Notes under the pieces: generated by a model
Database searches by the model: none
Seen by the model: the letters and a program-made list of their open reading frames with translations, nothing else
Told to the model about the DNA's origin: nothing
Source: Planctomonas deserti
GTDB taxonomy: Bacteria; Actinomycetota; Actinomycetes; Actinomycetales; Microbacteriaceae
Direction of reading: 5' to 3'
Assembly (NCBI RefSeq): GCF_003067705.1
Contig: NZ_QANL01000001.1
Coordinates: forward strand, 930,001 to 994,000
DNA length: 64,000 nt
Program-made: the position numbers and the translations under genes
Part shown: piece after piece, positions 1 to 9,529 of the stretch
How the letters are laid out: every line of letters begins with the position of its first letter
Position numbering within the stretch: position 1 is the stretch's first letter

Positions 1-187
1 CGTCGGGCTCCACGGTGCTGAACGCGGCGGGCGGGCTCATCCAGTTGAGCGGCTTGTAGGAGCCGCCGTCGGAGTGCACGAGCAGGCTCCCGTCGGCCTT
101 GAGCACCAGCAGGCGCGTGGCGAGGGGCAGGTGCGCGCTCAGGCGCCCTGCGTAGTCGACGGAACAGCGGGCAATGACGAGACGCAC
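1..187 (-). CDS. nucS: Endonuclease NucS, N-terminal part (cut by window start)
   Basis: Reading the minus strand from a GTG at 187 gives 62 residues that open with [20 protein letters not shown] and continue through [13 protein letters not shown]. This is the N-terminal signature of the NucS/DUF91 endonuclease of Actinobacteria and Archaea. In Actinobacteria that lack MutS/MutL, NucS cleaves mismatched duplex DNA in a non-canonical mismatch-repair pathway and is stimulated by the beta clamp. Only the N-terminal dimerisation/DNA-binding part is present here. The PD-(D/E)XK catalytic domain lies beyond the window edge. The start was chosen because GTG matches the family N-terminus and is followed at once by the conserved RLVIA strand. 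The call rests on remembered family sequence and is firm for the family. Confidence 0.85.
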   Translation of the reverse strand, partial: MRLVIARCSVDYAGRLSAHLPLATRLLVLKADGSLLVHSDGGSYKPLNWMSPPAAFSTVEPD

Positions 188-305
188 GGCAACGAGCTTA
201 ACCGGGCATCGTGCCGGGTCCGTTTCACCGCCGCGGGAACTGCCCGTGCGCGCCGGGGCAGACCGCGCGCCGGTTCCGACCGCGGCGTCGCGGTGCGCGA
301 CCCGG

Positions 306-1556
306 TCAGGCCGCTCGAGGCGCCTTCTCCGGCTCGCGCGCGGATCCTGACACGATGCCCGCGACGGCCACGAGGATGAGCACGACGAGCAGGCCGTTGA
401 GCAGACCGAAGTGCTCGCCGAGGAAGCCGATGGCGGGCGGTCCGACGAGGAACGCGCAGTAGCCGATGGTGGCGACGGCGCTCACCCGGGCGCCCGCCGT
501 GCGCGGGTCGTCCGCGGCGGCCGACATGCCCACCGGGAAGCCGAGTGCGGAGCCCAGGCCCCAGAGCACCACGCCGACGACCGCGACCGCCGGCGCGGGA
601 CCGAAGATCACCAGCAGCAGGCCGACGGCGGCGAACACCGCGGAGACGCGAAGCACCGGAACCCGGCCGAAGCGGTCGAGCAGGGGCACGCCGGCGATCC
701 GGCCCACCGTCATGGCGGTCACGAACACGCCGAACACGAGCGCCCCCGTTGTGTTGTCGACCCCGTGGCCGTCGACCATGGCGAGCGCGAGCCAGTCGTT
801 CGCCGACCCCTCGGCGAACGCCATGCCGAGGATGATGAGCCCGATGAGGATCGTGCGCGGGTCGCGCCAGATCGCGAGGCGGCTGCGCCACGTGCTCTCC
901 GTCGGGTTGCCCTGGGCGTCCCTGGTGTCGTGGGCGACGTTCTCGTGCAGCACGAAGCGGGCGGACGCGATGGCGGCCGCGATCATCACCGCGGCGATGA
1001 CGGCCGTGTGCACGGCGATCGGTACGTTCGCACCCTCGGCGAGAGCACCGGCACCGGCTCCGGCCACCGTGCCAAGGCTGAATGCCGCGTGGTACAGCGG
1101 CATCACGGTGCTGCCCAGCACGCGCTCGTTCGCGGCGCCGGACACGTTCATGGCGACGTCGCACATGCCGCTGCCGGCACCGAAGACGGCGAGGCCGGCG
1201 AAGATCAGCAGGAAGGACGGGCCGACGGTCGCGCCGATGCCGGCCAGCAGGAAGCCGATCGGGCCGCCGATGAGGCACGCGACCATCGTCACCTTGGCGC
1301 CGAAGCGGGCCAGGATGTGGCTCGACGCGAGCAGGCCCACGATGGACCCGGCGGCGAGCCCGAAGATGAGGGCGCCCATTTCGAGCGTCGATGCCCCGAG
1401 GGCGTCCCGGACGGCCGGCACGCGGGAGACCCAGCTCGCGAGGCCGATGCCGGAGAGGAAGAAGATCACGAACAGCGCGTTGCGCCAGGCGGTCGCCTGC
1501 CGGCGCGGGATGTCCGCCCCCGGCGTCGATGCGCGGTGTTCGGTCGTGTCGGCCAT
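306..1556 (-). CDS. MFS transporter, YbjJ-like
   Basis: This is a 416-residue, highly hydrophobic protein with about twelve predicted membrane segments. The N-terminal stretch around [15 protein letters not shown], followed by a [14 protein letters not shown] helix, resembles the YbjJ-type branch of the major facilitator superfamily. These are inner-membrane transporters of mostly unknown substrate, and some are exporters. The ATG at 1556 was chosen because AGGAAG lies about 13 bases upstream and the charged tail MADTTEHR precedes the first helix. A much longer frame upstream is antisense to the MATE gene and was not used. Substrate and direction of transport cannot be read from the sequence. 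Confidence 0.85.
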   Translation of the reverse strand: MADTTEHRASTPGADIPRRQATAWRNALFVIFFLSGIGLASWVSRVPAVRDALGASTLEMGALIFGLAAGSIVGLLASSHILARFGAKVTMVACLIGGPIGFLLAGIGATVGPSFLLIFAGLAVFGAGSGMCDVAMNVSGAANERVLGSTVMPLYHAAFSLGTVAGAGAGALAEGANVPIAVHTAVIAAVMIAAAIASARFVLHENVAHDTRDAQGNPTESTWRSRLAIWRDPRTILIGLIILGMAFAEGSANDWLALAMVDGHGVDNTTGALVFGVFVTAMTVGRIAGVPLLDRFGRVPVLRVSAVFAAVGLLLVIFGPAPAVAVVGVVLWGLGSALGFPVGMSAAADDPRTAGARVSAVATIGYCAFLVGPPAIGFLGEHFGLLNGLLVVLILVAVAGIVSGSAREPEKAPRAA

Positions 1557-1636
1557 GGCGAAACCTGTGCTTCCTGCGGTGAGCGGAACTCGAAGCGATG
1601 TGGGGCGCGACTCCCCGATCGGCGCCGCTGATAACG

Positions 1637-3004
1637 TTACCGGCCGGGCACCGGATCCGGGCCCGCAACGAGCCATGCGCCGCTCTGCACGCGGAGGCCG
1701 AGCGTCGCGGCGCGGGCGCCGATGTAGCCTAGGCCGAACGCGAGCCACAGGGCGACGAGGGCCTGCTCTCCCCGCAGCCCGAGGGCAGACACGAGCGCGA
1801 GCAGCGGAAGATAGACCGCGAGGTTCACGAGGCCGGTCCAGGCGAGGTAGCGTCCGTCGCCCGCCCCGATGAGCACCCCGTCGAGCACGAAGACGTACCC
1901 GGCGAGCGGGATGCCGACCGCCATCACGAGCACCGTCGCCGAGAGCAGACCCGCGACCTCGGCATCGGACGTGAAGACGCCCGGCAGAACGCCGGATACG
2001 GCGGCGAGAAGCAGGCCGAGGGCGCCGCCGCCCCACACTCCCCACGCCACGAGCCGGCGCGTGATGGCCGTGACCCGGGGCACGTCGGCCGCGCCGAGCC
2101 CGTGGCCGATCATCGCCTGCCCGGCGATCGCCAGCGCGTCGAGCACGAACGCCAGGGTGGAGAACAGCGTGAGCGCGATCTGCAGGGCGGCGAGCTCCCG
2201 CACTCCGAGCGCGGCACCCGCGAAGACCGTCACGAGGAGCGCGGCCCGGAGGGACGCCGTGCGCAGCAGCAGCCAACCCCCGGATGCGGCCGCGCCCGTG
2301 ACCCCGGACAGCCCGGGACCGATGCCGACGCCCGAGGCTCGCGCCGACCGCAGCGCGATCGCGATGTAGACGGCCGCCATGCCCCACTGGGCCAGGACCG
2401 TGCCGAGGGCGGAGCCGGCGATGCCGAGGCCGGCGCCGTAGATCAGGACGGCGTTCAGCGCCGCGTTCACGAGGAAGCCGAGGCCGGCCACGACGAGCGG
2501 GGTGCGCGTGTCCTGCAGGCCGCGCAGGAGGCCGCTCGCCGCGATGACGAGCAGCATGGCCGGAAGCCCGGCCAGGGAGATCGTGAGGTACGTGGTGGCC
2601 GCCTCGGTCACGGCCGGGCTCCCGCCGAACGCGGAGGTCACGGGCCGGGCGGCGGGGATGCCGCTCAGCGCGAGCACGACGCCGAGGATCAGGGCGAGCC
2701 ACATCCCGTCGATGCCGGCGCGGATGGCCCCGGGGCGGTCTCCCGCCCCCAGTCGTCTGGCGACGGCGGGCGTGGTGGCGTAGGCGAGGAAGATCAGGAG
2801 CCCGACGACCGACTGCAGGACGGCGCCCGCGATGCCGAGACCCGCGAGCGGCACCGCGCCGAGGTGGCCGACGAGGGCCGTGTCGGTCAGGAGGAACAGC
2901 GGCTCCGCCACGAGCGCGCCGAGCGCGGGCACCGCGAGGGCGAGGATGTCCCGGTCGAGGGCGCGCCGGCTCGGCCTGTCGGCCGCCCCCGTTCCGCCGG
3001 TCAT
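1637..3004 (-). CDS. MATE family efflux transporter, DinF-like
   Basis: The protein has 455 residues and twelve hydrophobic segments in two homologous halves, as expected for MATE antiporters. The N-terminal motif LALAVPALGALVAEPLFLLTD followed by GHLG is typical of the DinF branch, which couples export of organic cations or other toxic compounds to Na+ or H+. A purine-rich stretch, GAGAGGTGGGGGC, precedes the ATG at 3004. The gene is followed on the same strand by the MFS gene after 80 bases, so the two exporters may be co-transcribed. It diverges from the oxidoreductase at 3161. The substrate is not predictable. Confidence 0.88.
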   Translation of the reverse strand: MTGGTGAADRPSRRALDRDILALAVPALGALVAEPLFLLTDTALVGHLGAVPLAGLGIAGAVLQSVVGLLIFLAYATTPAVARRLGAGDRPGAIRAGIDGMWLALILGVVLALSGIPAARPVTSAFGGSPAVTEAATTYLTISLAGLPAMLLVIAASGLLRGLQDTRTPLVVAGLGFLVNAALNAVLIYGAGLGIAGSALGTVLAQWGMAAVYIAIALRSARASGVGIGPGLSGVTGAAASGGWLLLRTASLRAALLVTVFAGAALGVRELAALQIALTLFSTLAFVLDALAIAGQAMIGHGLGAADVPRVTAITRRLVAWGVWGGGALGLLLAAVSGVLPGVFTSDAEVAGLLSATVLVMAVGIPLAGYVFVLDGVLIGAGDGRYLAWTGLVNLAVYLPLLALVSALGLRGEQALVALWLAFGLGYIGARAATLGLRVQSGAWLVAGPDPVPGR

Positions 3005-3160
3005 GCCGCCCCCACCTCTCGGTCCTCGTCCCGGGCGGCGACGCGTCGCCCGAGGACGCTCGCGCCGTGCCGTCGGCGCACCCCGCCGGGGATGGGTCGC
3101 CCGGCGACGCGTGCTCCGCCGCGCTTAGGAATCCCGGTCCGATGATGCCAGGCTTGCAGC

Positions 3161-4303
3161 ATGTCATCAGCCAACGAGGACCCTGACACCACCCCGTCCC
3201 GATCCGACTCCGCGGAGGGGGCGGACCCCGCGCGTGTGCTGCGCGCCGGCGTCGTCGGTCTCGGATTCGCCGGCACGACGCACCTCGACGCCTACACGGC
3301 GCTGCCCGGCGTCGAGGTCGTCGCGCTCGCCGGCCAGGAGAGCGAGCGCCTTGCGATGCTGGGCGAGACCCGCGGCGTGCCGGACCTGTACGCCGACTGG
3401 GAGGACCTCGTCGCGCGGGACGACCTCGACATCGTGTCGATCGGCACCCCGAACTTCCTCCACCACCCCATCGCGCTGGCCGCGCTCGAGTCGGGCAAGC
3501 ACGTGTTCTGCGAGAAGCCGCTCGCCCCGACGGGTGCGCTCGCCGCGGAGATGGTGGATGCGGCCCGCGCGGCGAACCGCGTGCTCGAGATCGCCTACAA
3601 CCACCGCCGCCGCGCCGACGTGCAGTACCTCGCCCGGTACCTCGAGTCCGGGCCGCTCGGCTCCGTCTACCACGCGCGCGCGAGCTGGACACGGCGCCGC
3701 GGCATCCCCGGCCTCGGGTCCTGGTTCACGAGCAAGGCGCTCGCGGGCGGCGGACCGCTCGTCGACCTCGGTTCGCACGTGCTCGACATCGCGCTGTACC
3801 TGCTCGGCGAGCCGAGGGTCACGAGCGTGAGCGCCGTCGCCTACAGCGAGCTCGGCAAGCACGGTCGCGGCGGCCGGGAGGGAACGAAGACCACCGGCAC
3901 CGGGCACCTGTTCGAGGTCGAGGACTTCGCGAGCGCGCTCCTGCGGCTCGACAGCGGCGGGAGCCTGCAGCTGGAGGCGTCCTGGGCCGGCTACACGAAG
4001 GACGACGACGACATCGCGATCGAGCTCCTCGGCAGCACCGGTGGCGCCCGCCTGTTCGTCGAGAACTACGCGACCGACGACACGCTGCGGCTCTACGCCG
4101 ACCTCGAGGGCGAGCCCGTCACGATCACGCCCACCGTTCACGTGCCCGCCGGGCACCACCAGACGGTCATCGAGGAGTTCCTCGCCACCATCCGGTCGGG
4201 CGAGTGGAGCACGAGCTTCGGCGACTACGCGCTGCACCGCAGCCGCGTGCTCGACGCGGTCTACGAGTCGGCCCGCGAGGGCAGAGAGGTGTCAGTGGCA
4301 TGA
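3161..4303 (+). CDS. Gfo/Idh/MocA family NAD(P)-dependent sugar oxidoreductase
   Basis: The protein has 380 residues. An N-terminal Rossmann fold is visible in [17 protein letters not shown] (about residues 28-44). The family signature FCEKPLAP near residue 115 carries the Lys that binds cofactor and substrate, and the C-terminal alpha/beta substrate domain has [14 protein letters not shown]. Family members oxidise or reduce hydroxyls of sugars, inositols and glycosides. The stop overlaps the start of a ThuA-domain gene by four bases, giving the ThuB-ThuA type of pair known from rhizobial disaccharide use, where 3-keto-sugars are intermediates. I infer a 3-keto-glycoside or disaccharide pathway; trehalose itself is not shown. 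The first 25 residues are an acidic, low-complexity leader. A weak CAGGCT hexamer sits six bases before the ATG, so the message may be leaderless. Confidence 0.88.
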   Translation: MSSANEDPDTTPSRSDSAEGADPARVLRAGVVGLGFAGTTHLDAYTALPGVEVVALAGQESERLAMLGETRGVPDLYADWEDLVARDDLDIVSIGTPNFLHHPIALAALESGKHVFCEKPLAPTGALAAEMVDAARAANRVLEIAYNHRRRADVQYLARYLESGPLGSVYHARASWTRRRGIPGLGSWFTSKALAGGGPLVDLGSHVLDIALYLLGEPRVTSVSAVAYSELGKHGRGGREGTKTTGTGHLFEVEDFASALLRLDSGGSLQLEASWAGYTKDDDDIAIELLGSTGGARLFVENYATDDTLRLYADLEGEPVTITPTVHVPAGHHQTVIEEFLATIRSGEWSTSFGDYALHRSRVLDAVYESAREGREVSVA

Positions 4304-5025
4304 GGGTCACGGTCTGGAACGAGTTCGTCCACGAGACCCGGGGGGATGAGCGCGTGCTCGCGCACTACCCCGAGGGCATCCACGTCGTGATCGCCGACGG
4401 GCTCCGCGAGCAGCTCGGCGACGACGTCGAGGTGACGACGGCGACGCTCGCCGAGCCGGAGCACGGGCTCAGCGAGGAGGTGCTCGCGCAGACCGACGTG
4501 CTCCTCTGGTGGGGCCACATCGCCCACGATCAGGTGTCGGAGGAGGTCGTCGAGCGCGTGCACCGGCACGTCATCGAGGGCATGGGCATTATCGTGCTGC
4601 ACTCCGGACACTTCTCGAAGATCTTCAAGCGGCTGCTCGGCACCTCCTGCTCGCTCAAGTGGCGCAATGACGGCGAGCGGGAGCTGGTCTGGACCGTCGC
4701 ACCCACGCACCCCATCACCCAGGGCGTGCGCAGCCCGATCATCATCCCCGAGCAGGAGATGTACGGCGAGTACTTCGACATCCCGGTGCCCGACGAGCTG
4801 CTGTTCATCAGCTCGTTCTCGGGCGGCGAGATCTTCCGCTCGGGCGTGACGTACCGTCGTGGACTCGGGCGGCTGTTCTACTTCTCGCCCGGTGACCAGG
4901 AGTTCCCCGTCTACCACAACCCCGAGGTGCGCAAGGTGCTCGCCAACGGGGTGCGCTGGGCGATGCCGACCGTCGAGCGCACCTTCCTGCCCACCGACCG
5001 CCACGCGGCCGGCTGGTTCGAGTAG
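4300..5025 (+). CDS. ThuA-domain protein (trehalose-utilisation type)
   Basis: The protein has 241 residues and matches the ThuA fold, a class I glutamine-amidotransferase-like alpha/beta domain without the catalytic Cys. Conserved stretches include [12 protein letters not shown], a [14 protein letters not shown] loop, and the C-terminal [19 protein letters not shown]. ThuA proteins act with Gfo/Idh/MocA dehydrogenases in the breakdown of oxidised disaccharides and glycosides. The ATG at 4300 overlaps the upstream stop as ATGA, which implies translational coupling, and a strong hairpin follows the stop. A longer upstream frame is part of the preceding gene and was rejected. The function is inferred from pairing and fold, and the substrate is unknown. 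Confidence 0.87.
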   Translation: MRVTVWNEFVHETRGDERVLAHYPEGIHVVIADGLREQLGDDVEVTTATLAEPEHGLSEEVLAQTDVLLWWGHIAHDQVSEEVVERVHRHVIEGMGIIVLHSGHFSKIFKRLLGTSCSLKWRNDGERELVWTVAPTHPITQGVRSPIIIPEQEMYGEYFDIPVPDELLFISSFSGGEIFRSGVTYRRGLGRLFYFSPGDQEFPVYHNPEVRKVLANGVRWAMPTVERTFLPTDRHAAGWFE

Positions 5026-5042
5026 GGCAACCGCGGACAGCA

Positions 5043-5072
5043 CGAGGGCCGGCACCCGAGTGCCGGCCCTCG
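5043..5072. terminator. Bidirectional hairpin terminator
   Basis: A perfect 12-base stem (arms 5043-5054 and 5061-5072, one further C-G pair inside, loop CCGA) lies between the convergent ThuA-domain gene and the secreted-protein gene. No U tract is obvious, which is common in GC-rich Actinobacteria. Confidence 0.75.
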
Positions 5073-5090
5073 CTCCCCTTCCCAAGGGTC

Positions 5091-5960
5091 TTATGCGCCG
5101 ATCGGAGTCGGGTCCGTCGGGTTCGGCGGCACCGGAACGGAGCCACGGATCTGGTTCTGGGCCTGGCACTGGCTCGTGCAGTTGGTGGCGCCGGCGGAGA
5201 GCTCGATCGCGTCCTCACCGAGGACGCCGCCCATCCGGCCGCCGGACTCGACGAGCCACTTCGTGACGGTCGCGCTCTGGAAGGTCTTCGTCGCGACCTG
5301 CGGGCTGTCCTTGCCGAGCAACATCTGGTGGTAGTTCACCGGGTCCTGGCTGGCACTGACGGCGTTCACGCCCGAGCCGAAGTTGATCTTCCCCGTGAAG
5401 GGGTTGACGAAGTAGAAGAGCCCGGCGCCGAGGGTGTGGGTGAACTCGACGGGTCCGGCGAACTCGGTCTCCATCTGGAAGATGCCGCCCTGTGCGCCGT
5501 CCTTCGCCTGGATCTTCAGCTTGCCCGCGCCCGTGGTGAAGATGATCGCGAGGGTGCCGTCCCGCACCTCGAGGCTCTTGACGCGGGTTCCCGCACGCTG
5601 GGCCGGCGTGAGCGTCGGCACCTTGGAGGCGAAGACCACGGTCGGCTGGGTGACCATGCGCTGCGTGTCCGGCGCGCCGGTGAGCGTGTAGTTGTAGACC
5701 CCGAGGGTCGCGGTGTCGATGGTGAAGCGGTTGTTCACGCCCCGCACCGTGATGATGCCCGAGGCGGCGAGGTCGGCGACCTTCACGTCCCTTCCCGGCG
5801 CGGGGTCGTAGGTCTTCCCGCCGACGGTGACGGCGTAGTTGCCGCCCTCCGAGGTCTTGCCCGACGCGTGGGCGGGGGCCGCGACCGCGACCGAGCCGAA
5901 GACGACGGTGGCGACGAGTGCGGCCCGGGCGAGCCGGGAGAGTGCGGGTGCGAGTGCCAT
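5091..5960 (-). CDS. Secreted protein of unknown function
   Basis: The protein has 289 residues. It begins with a clear Sec signal peptide: a basic start, a hydrophobic core around residues 12-28, and a cleavage site after PAHA. I do not recognise a family. The mature part looks beta-rich, with motifs such as GGNYAVTVGGKTYDP, GVYNYTLTG and GLFYFVNPFTGKINFG. The end is proline/threonine-rich (VPVPPNPTDPTPIGA) after two cysteines in TNCTSQC that could form a disulfide. AGGAAGG sits well before the ATG. The gene lies directly downstream of a NarL-type two-component system, and a palindrome in its upstream region (6049-6060) could be the regulator's site. I infer an envelope-stress or surface role only from that context. 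Confidence 0.7.
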   Translation of the reverse strand: MALAPALSRLARAALVATVVFGSVAVAAPAHASGKTSEGGNYAVTVGGKTYDPAPGRDVKVADLAASGIITVRGVNNRFTIDTATLGVYNYTLTGAPDTQRMVTQPTVVFASKVPTLTPAQRAGTRVKSLEVRDGTLAIIFTTGAGKLKIQAKDGAQGGIFQMETEFAGPVEFTHTLGAGLFYFVNPFTGKINFGSGVNAVSASQDPVNYHQMLLGKDSPQVATKTFQSATVTKWLVESGGRMGGVLGEDAIELSAGATNCTSQCQAQNQIRGSVPVPPNPTDPTPIGA

Positions 5961-6048
5961 GGGTGGAGCCTTCCTGTGCTGAGGCGCCGACCCCCCGCCG
6001 GCGCCTCTTCACTCTCCTGTGCCGCGCGAACAGCGACAATCGGACCTT

Positions 6049-6060
6049 GGTACTAGTACC
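6049..6060. promoter_or_regulatory. GTAC-N2-GTAC palindrome, candidate response-regulator site
   Basis: GGTACTAGTACC is a perfect 12-base palindrome 89 bases upstream of the secreted-protein start and 60 bases downstream of the response-regulator stop. Its GTAC-NN-GTAC core resembles sites bound by some actinobacterial NarL/LiaR-type regulators such as MacR. Assigning it to the adjacent regulator is inference. Confidence 0.45.
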
Positions 6061-6119
6061 CGGCCGTGACGGCCCGGGTGCGGGGCCCTGGCGCGAGCGG
6101 ATGCGTCGGATGGCGCCTG

Positions 6120-6728
6120 CTAGGCGAGGTTGTCGCGGGCCCAGAGCGCCGCGCTCGTGCGGTCCTCGACGCCGATGCGACGGAACACGCTCCCCAGGTG
6201 CACCTTCACGGTGCGCTCCGCGATGCCGAGGGACGCGCCGATCTGCTTGTTCGACATCCCCTCGGCCACCAGGCGAAGCACCTGCTCCTCGCGCGGGCTC
6301 AGGCCGCCGCCCTGGCTCGCCGTGCCGGGCAGCAGATACCCGGCGACGCGGGGATCGACGGGCGAATTGCCCTTCGCGGCGGAGCGGACGGCCGCCACGA
6401 CGTCCGCCGGGTCCGAGTCCTTCAGGAGGAAACCGACCGCTCCCGCCCGCAGCGCCTCCATGACCCGCGCCTCCTGGTGGAACGACGTGAGCACGATCAC
6501 CCGGGTGAACGGGCGCTCGGCCAGCAGGCGCCGCGTGGCCTCCACCCCGCCCATCTCGGGCATCGACAGGTCCATGAGCACGACGTCGGGCTCGCTCTCC
6601 CGCGCCGCCGCCAGGGCCTCCACGCCGTTCGACGCCTGGGCAACGACCTCGAAGCCCTCAGCGGCGAGCAGGCCGGCGAGACCCGCGCGCACGAGCGGGT
6701 GGTCGTCGACGAGCAGCACGCGGATCAC
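6120..6728 (-). CDS. Two-component response regulator, NarL/LuxR family
   Basis: The protein has 202 residues. The receiver domain (residues 1-120) shows the acidic pair D8-D9, the phospho-acceptor Asp53 in VVLMDLSMPEMGG, the conserved T/S position in VIVLTS and Lys in FLLKDSD. A LuxR-type helix-turn-helix follows (about 140-202) with LSPREEQVLRLVAEGMSNKQI and ERTVKVHLGSVFRR. The GTG at 6728 overlaps the kinase stop as GTGA, so translation is coupled to the sensor. A longer upstream frame would run inside the kinase gene and was rejected. It probably acts on the secreted-protein gene that follows on the same strand. Confidence 0.93.
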   Translation of the reverse strand: MIRVLLVDDHPLVRAGLAGLLAAEGFEVVAQASNGVEALAAARESEPDVVLMDLSMPEMGGVEATRRLLAERPFTRVIVLTSFHQEARVMEALRAGAVGFLLKDSDPADVVAAVRSAAKGNSPVDPRVAGYLLPGTASQGGGLSPREEQVLRLVAEGMSNKQIGASLGIAERTVKVHLGSVFRRIGVEDRTSAALWARDNLA

Positions 6729-8086
6729 GGCAGCTCCCGGCGCAGCCGCCAGCGCGTTCCCACGCCGGGGGCACTGCTGACCTGAAGCTCCCCGCCGCCG
6801 TCGGCGACGAGGTCGCGGAGGAGGCGCAGCCCGAAGTGGCCCTCGCGGGGGAGCCGAAGCCGTTGCTCCGCGTCGAACCCGACGCCGTCGTCCTCGATCG
6901 AGAGCTCGAGCCCGGCCGCATCCGATCGCAGGCGCACCCGCACCGAGGACGCCTGCGAGTGCTTCGCGACGTTCTGCAGACACTCCTGGGCGACCCGGAA
7001 GACGAGCCGCTCGACGGGCCCGTCCAAAGCGACGGTCGTGTCGACGTCGAGATCGACCGTGACGCCGCGGGCGCGCAGCGGGGCCGTCAGGTCGTTCAGC
7101 GCCGCCTGGATGCCCTCGGAGGAGAGGGTCGGCGGATAGATGTCGACCAGCAGGCTCCGCAGGCCGCCGATGCTGCTGCGAACGGTCCCGGCCGCGTCGC
7201 TGAGGACGGTGGCGACCTCCGTCTCGCCTCGGCTTCGCGCCTGGGCGGCGGACGCGGCGATCGAGAAGGACGCGCCCGTAAGCTCCTGCACGACCCCGTC
7301 GTGCAGGGTTGCGGCGATCCGGCGGCGCTCATCGGACGAGGAATCCAGCGCCTGCTGCAGGAGTCTCTCGCGCTGCTCCCGCGCCCGGTCGAGCGCGCGG
7401 AGCATCTGCCACAGCAGAGGGGCGAGCAGCGCGAGGATGAGCAGGATGCTGCCGAGGGTGATGACGGCAAACCCCTGCCACAGCTGTCCGCTGCGCTGCA
7501 CGACGTCGTCGTAGCGGAAGTAGATCTCGAACAGCAGCCGGTCCCCGTCGGGCGTGGCGATGCCGCTGTAGGCCTCGAGCAGCGTCTCGCGCTCACGCTC
7601 GTATCGGTTCTCGGGGGCCCGTAGATCGGAGACCTCCGCGTCCACCGCCGTGCCCTCCAGCGCCTCCAGCTCCTCCTTATCGAGCTCGAACCGCTGTCCG
7701 ATCAGCCGTGGCTCGTCAGAGTAGACGATCGTGCCGTCGTGATCCCAGATCTTGACCCGCACCCTGGCGGAGTCGTCGAGCACCCGATCCCGGACCGCGC
7801 CGTCGACCGCTCGCAAAGCTGCCGGGTCCCCTGTGACCACGCCGTCGGTCAGCACCGGCTGGATCACCGCCGTGCCGATGAGGCTCGCCGTGCGCGTCGC
7901 CTCGTTCACGGCCTCGTCCTCCGCGAGCTGGCGTGCCGCCTGCACGCCGAGCACGGTCACGCCGAGCAGCACGAGGACCCCGGCGGCGAGCAGCCAGCCG
8001 AGCAACCGGTGCAGCCGCACGGGTTGGTTCCGGGCAGCGGGGGACGCGGCGACGACCGTGTGCCACGGTGGTGCTTCGTTAGCCAT
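6725..8086 (-). CDS. Sensor histidine kinase, HisKA_3 type
   Basis: The protein has 453 residues. It has one membrane segment near residues 30-50 and a large extracytoplasmic region of about 150 residues. A second membrane segment (ITLGSILLILALLAPLLW) leads into a coiled linker. The dimerisation box ERRRIAATLHDGVVQEL places the phospho-acceptor His near residue 262, and the C-terminal HATPase domain shows VAQECLQNVAKHS, DDGVGFD and GHFGLRLLRDL. This is the usual partner of NarL-type regulators. I chose the ATG at 8086 behind a G-rich stretch because the 18-residue upstream extension lacks a ribosome site. The ligand is unknown. The extracytoplasmic domain contains many charged residues and no Cys-rich or PAS-like motif that I can recognise. 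Confidence 0.92.
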   Translation of the reverse strand: MANEAPPWHTVVAASPAARNQPVRLHRLLGWLLAAGVLVLLGVTVLGVQAARQLAEDEAVNEATRTASLIGTAVIQPVLTDGVVTGDPAALRAVDGAVRDRVLDDSARVRVKIWDHDGTIVYSDEPRLIGQRFELDKEELEALEGTAVDAEVSDLRAPENRYERERETLLEAYSGIATPDGDRLLFEIYFRYDDVVQRSGQLWQGFAVITLGSILLILALLAPLLWQMLRALDRAREQRERLLQQALDSSSDERRRIAATLHDGVVQELTGASFSIAASAAQARSRGETEVATVLSDAAGTVRSSIGGLRSLLVDIYPPTLSSEGIQAALNDLTAPLRARGVTVDLDVDTTVALDGPVERLVFRVAQECLQNVAKHSQASSVRVRLRSDAAGLELSIEDDGVGFDAEQRLRLPREGHFGLRLLRDLVADGGGELQVSSAPGVGTRWRLRRELP

Positions 8087-8150
8087 CCCGGTCCCCCGGT
8101 CCCAGTATTCACCGGGCGCCGCGGATCGTCCGCGACGCACGGGAACGAGG

Positions 8151-9419
8151 CTAGAGGGTGCCGCGGGCTCGCGCGATCGCGCTCATCACGTGATAGATCA
8201 CGATGGCCGCGATCGTGCCCAGGGCGATGCCGTTGAAGGAGAGCGTCCCCGCGTTGAACGTGAAGTCCGCGATGCCGATGATGAGCGCGGTGGCGGCCGT
8301 CAGCTGGTTCACCGGGCGGGAGAAGTCGACGCGGTTGTCGAGCCAGATCTTCACGCCGATGATGCCGATCAGGCCGTACAGCGCCGTGGTCACCCCGCCG
8401 AGCACGCCCGCCGGGATCGTGTTGATGACGGCGCCGACCTTGGGGGAGAGGCCGAGCAGCACGGCGAACACGCCGGCCACCCAGTACGCGGCCGTCGAGT
8501 AGACGCGGGTCGCCGCCATGACGCCGATGTTCTCGCCGTACGTCGTGGTGCCCGAACCGCCGCCGAGCCCGGCGATCGTGGTCGCGAGGCCGTCTGCGAG
8601 CAGGGCGCGGCCCGTGAGCCTGTTGACGCTCGGGTCGGTCAGCTGGGCGACGCCGCGGATGTGACCGACGTTCTCGGCCACGAGCACGAGCACGACGGGG
8701 AGGAACGCCGGGAGGATCGTCCAGAAGCCCGGGCCGAACTCGGGGGTCGTGAAGGTGGGCAGGCCGACCCAGGCCGCGTCGCCGACCGCGTCGAACGTCA
8801 CCTCGCCCACGAGCACCGCGAACACGTAGCCCACGACGACGCCGATCACGATCGAGAGCCGCGCGAGAAGTCCGCGGAACAGCACGGTGGAGAGGATGAC
8901 GGCGGCGAGCGTGATGACCGCCGTGACCGGCGCCTGCTGGAAGTTGTTCTTCGCTGCGGGCGCGAGATTGAGGCCGATGAGCGCCACGATCGCGCCGGCG
9001 ACCACGGGCGGCATGAGCGCGTCGATCCAGGCCGTTCCGGTCAGCTGGACGATCGCGCCGATGATCGCGAGCAGGATGCCCACCGAGAGGATGCCGGCGA
9101 GGGCGCTGCCCATGCCCTCGGCCGCGGTCGCGCCGACGATGGGCGCGATGAACGCGAACGACGAGCCGAGGTAGCTGGGCAGCCGGTTCCGCGTGATGAG
9201 CAGGAAGAGGATCGTGCCGATGCCCGAGAACAGCAGGGTCGTGGACGGCGGGAACTCCGTGAGGATCGGGACCAGAAAGGTCGCGCCGAACATCGCGACC
9301 ACGTGCTGCATGCCGAGCCCGACGGTGCGGCCCCAGGTGAGGCGCTCCTCCGGCCGCACGATGGTGCTGGCGTCGATGTTCTTGCCGTCGCCGTGAAGGG
9401 TCCAGGGGCCAAGCGCCAT
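8151..9419 (-). CDS. NCS2 family nucleobase permease (uracil/xanthine type)
   Basis: The 422-residue membrane protein matches the nucleobase-cation symporter 2 family. It has the LGMQHVVAMFGATFLVPIL opening, the GSSFAFIAPIV helix, and the TM8-TM10 region with substrate-binding acidic residues in NVGHIRG and GGSGTTTYGENIGVMAATRVYS. Members import uracil or xanthine with protons, and the TTYGENIGV segment is closest to uracil permeases (UraA type). The ATG at 9419 follows GGAG after about ten bases. The frame extends 21 residues upstream without support. No pyrimidine-salvage gene or regulator adjoins, so the exact substrate is open. Confidence 0.9.
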   Translation of the reverse strand: MALGPWTLHGDGKNIDASTIVRPEERLTWGRTVGLGMQHVVAMFGATFLVPILTEFPPSTTLLFSGIGTILFLLITRNRLPSYLGSSFAFIAPIVGATAAEGMGSALAGILSVGILLAIIGAIVQLTGTAWIDALMPPVVAGAIVALIGLNLAPAAKNNFQQAPVTAVITLAAVILSTVLFRGLLARLSIVIGVVVGYVFAVLVGEVTFDAVGDAAWVGLPTFTTPEFGPGFWTILPAFLPVVLVLVAENVGHIRGVAQLTDPSVNRLTGRALLADGLATTIAGLGGGSGTTTYGENIGVMAATRVYSTAAYWVAGVFAVLLGLSPKVGAVINTIPAGVLGGVTTALYGLIGIIGVKIWLDNRVDFSRPVNQLTAATALIIGIADFTFNAGTLSFNGIALGTIAAIVIYHVMSAIARARGTL

Positions 9420-9515
9420 GTCGATCCGTCTCCGATCCCGCGGGCGCCCCGTGACGCCCCGGAGAAGCGTAGTGGAGCGCACATTGCGTCCATGTTTCGC
9501 GTCGGGCCCCGGCGT

Positions 9516-9521
9516 TAGGCT
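9516..9521 (+). promoter_or_regulatory. -10 hexamer for a leaderless M13 peptidase transcript
   Basis: TAGGCT lies eight bases before the ATG at 9530, and no Shine-Dalgarno sequence lies between them. That spacing would put the transcript start at or next to the start codon. Confidence 0.45.
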
Positions 9522-9529
9522 CGGGTGTC

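Noticed and set aside
306-3692. 1128-residue minus-strand frame covering the MFS gene and continuing far upstream
   Set aside because: Only the last 416 residues make a membrane transporter. The rest is antisense to the MATE and oxidoreductase genes and is Arg/Pro/Ala-rich shadow sequence.
3161-5025. Firm assignment of the pair as trehalose catabolic genes thuB-thuA
   Set aside because: The pairing fits, but no trehalose transporter or regulator adjoins and both families act on several disaccharides.
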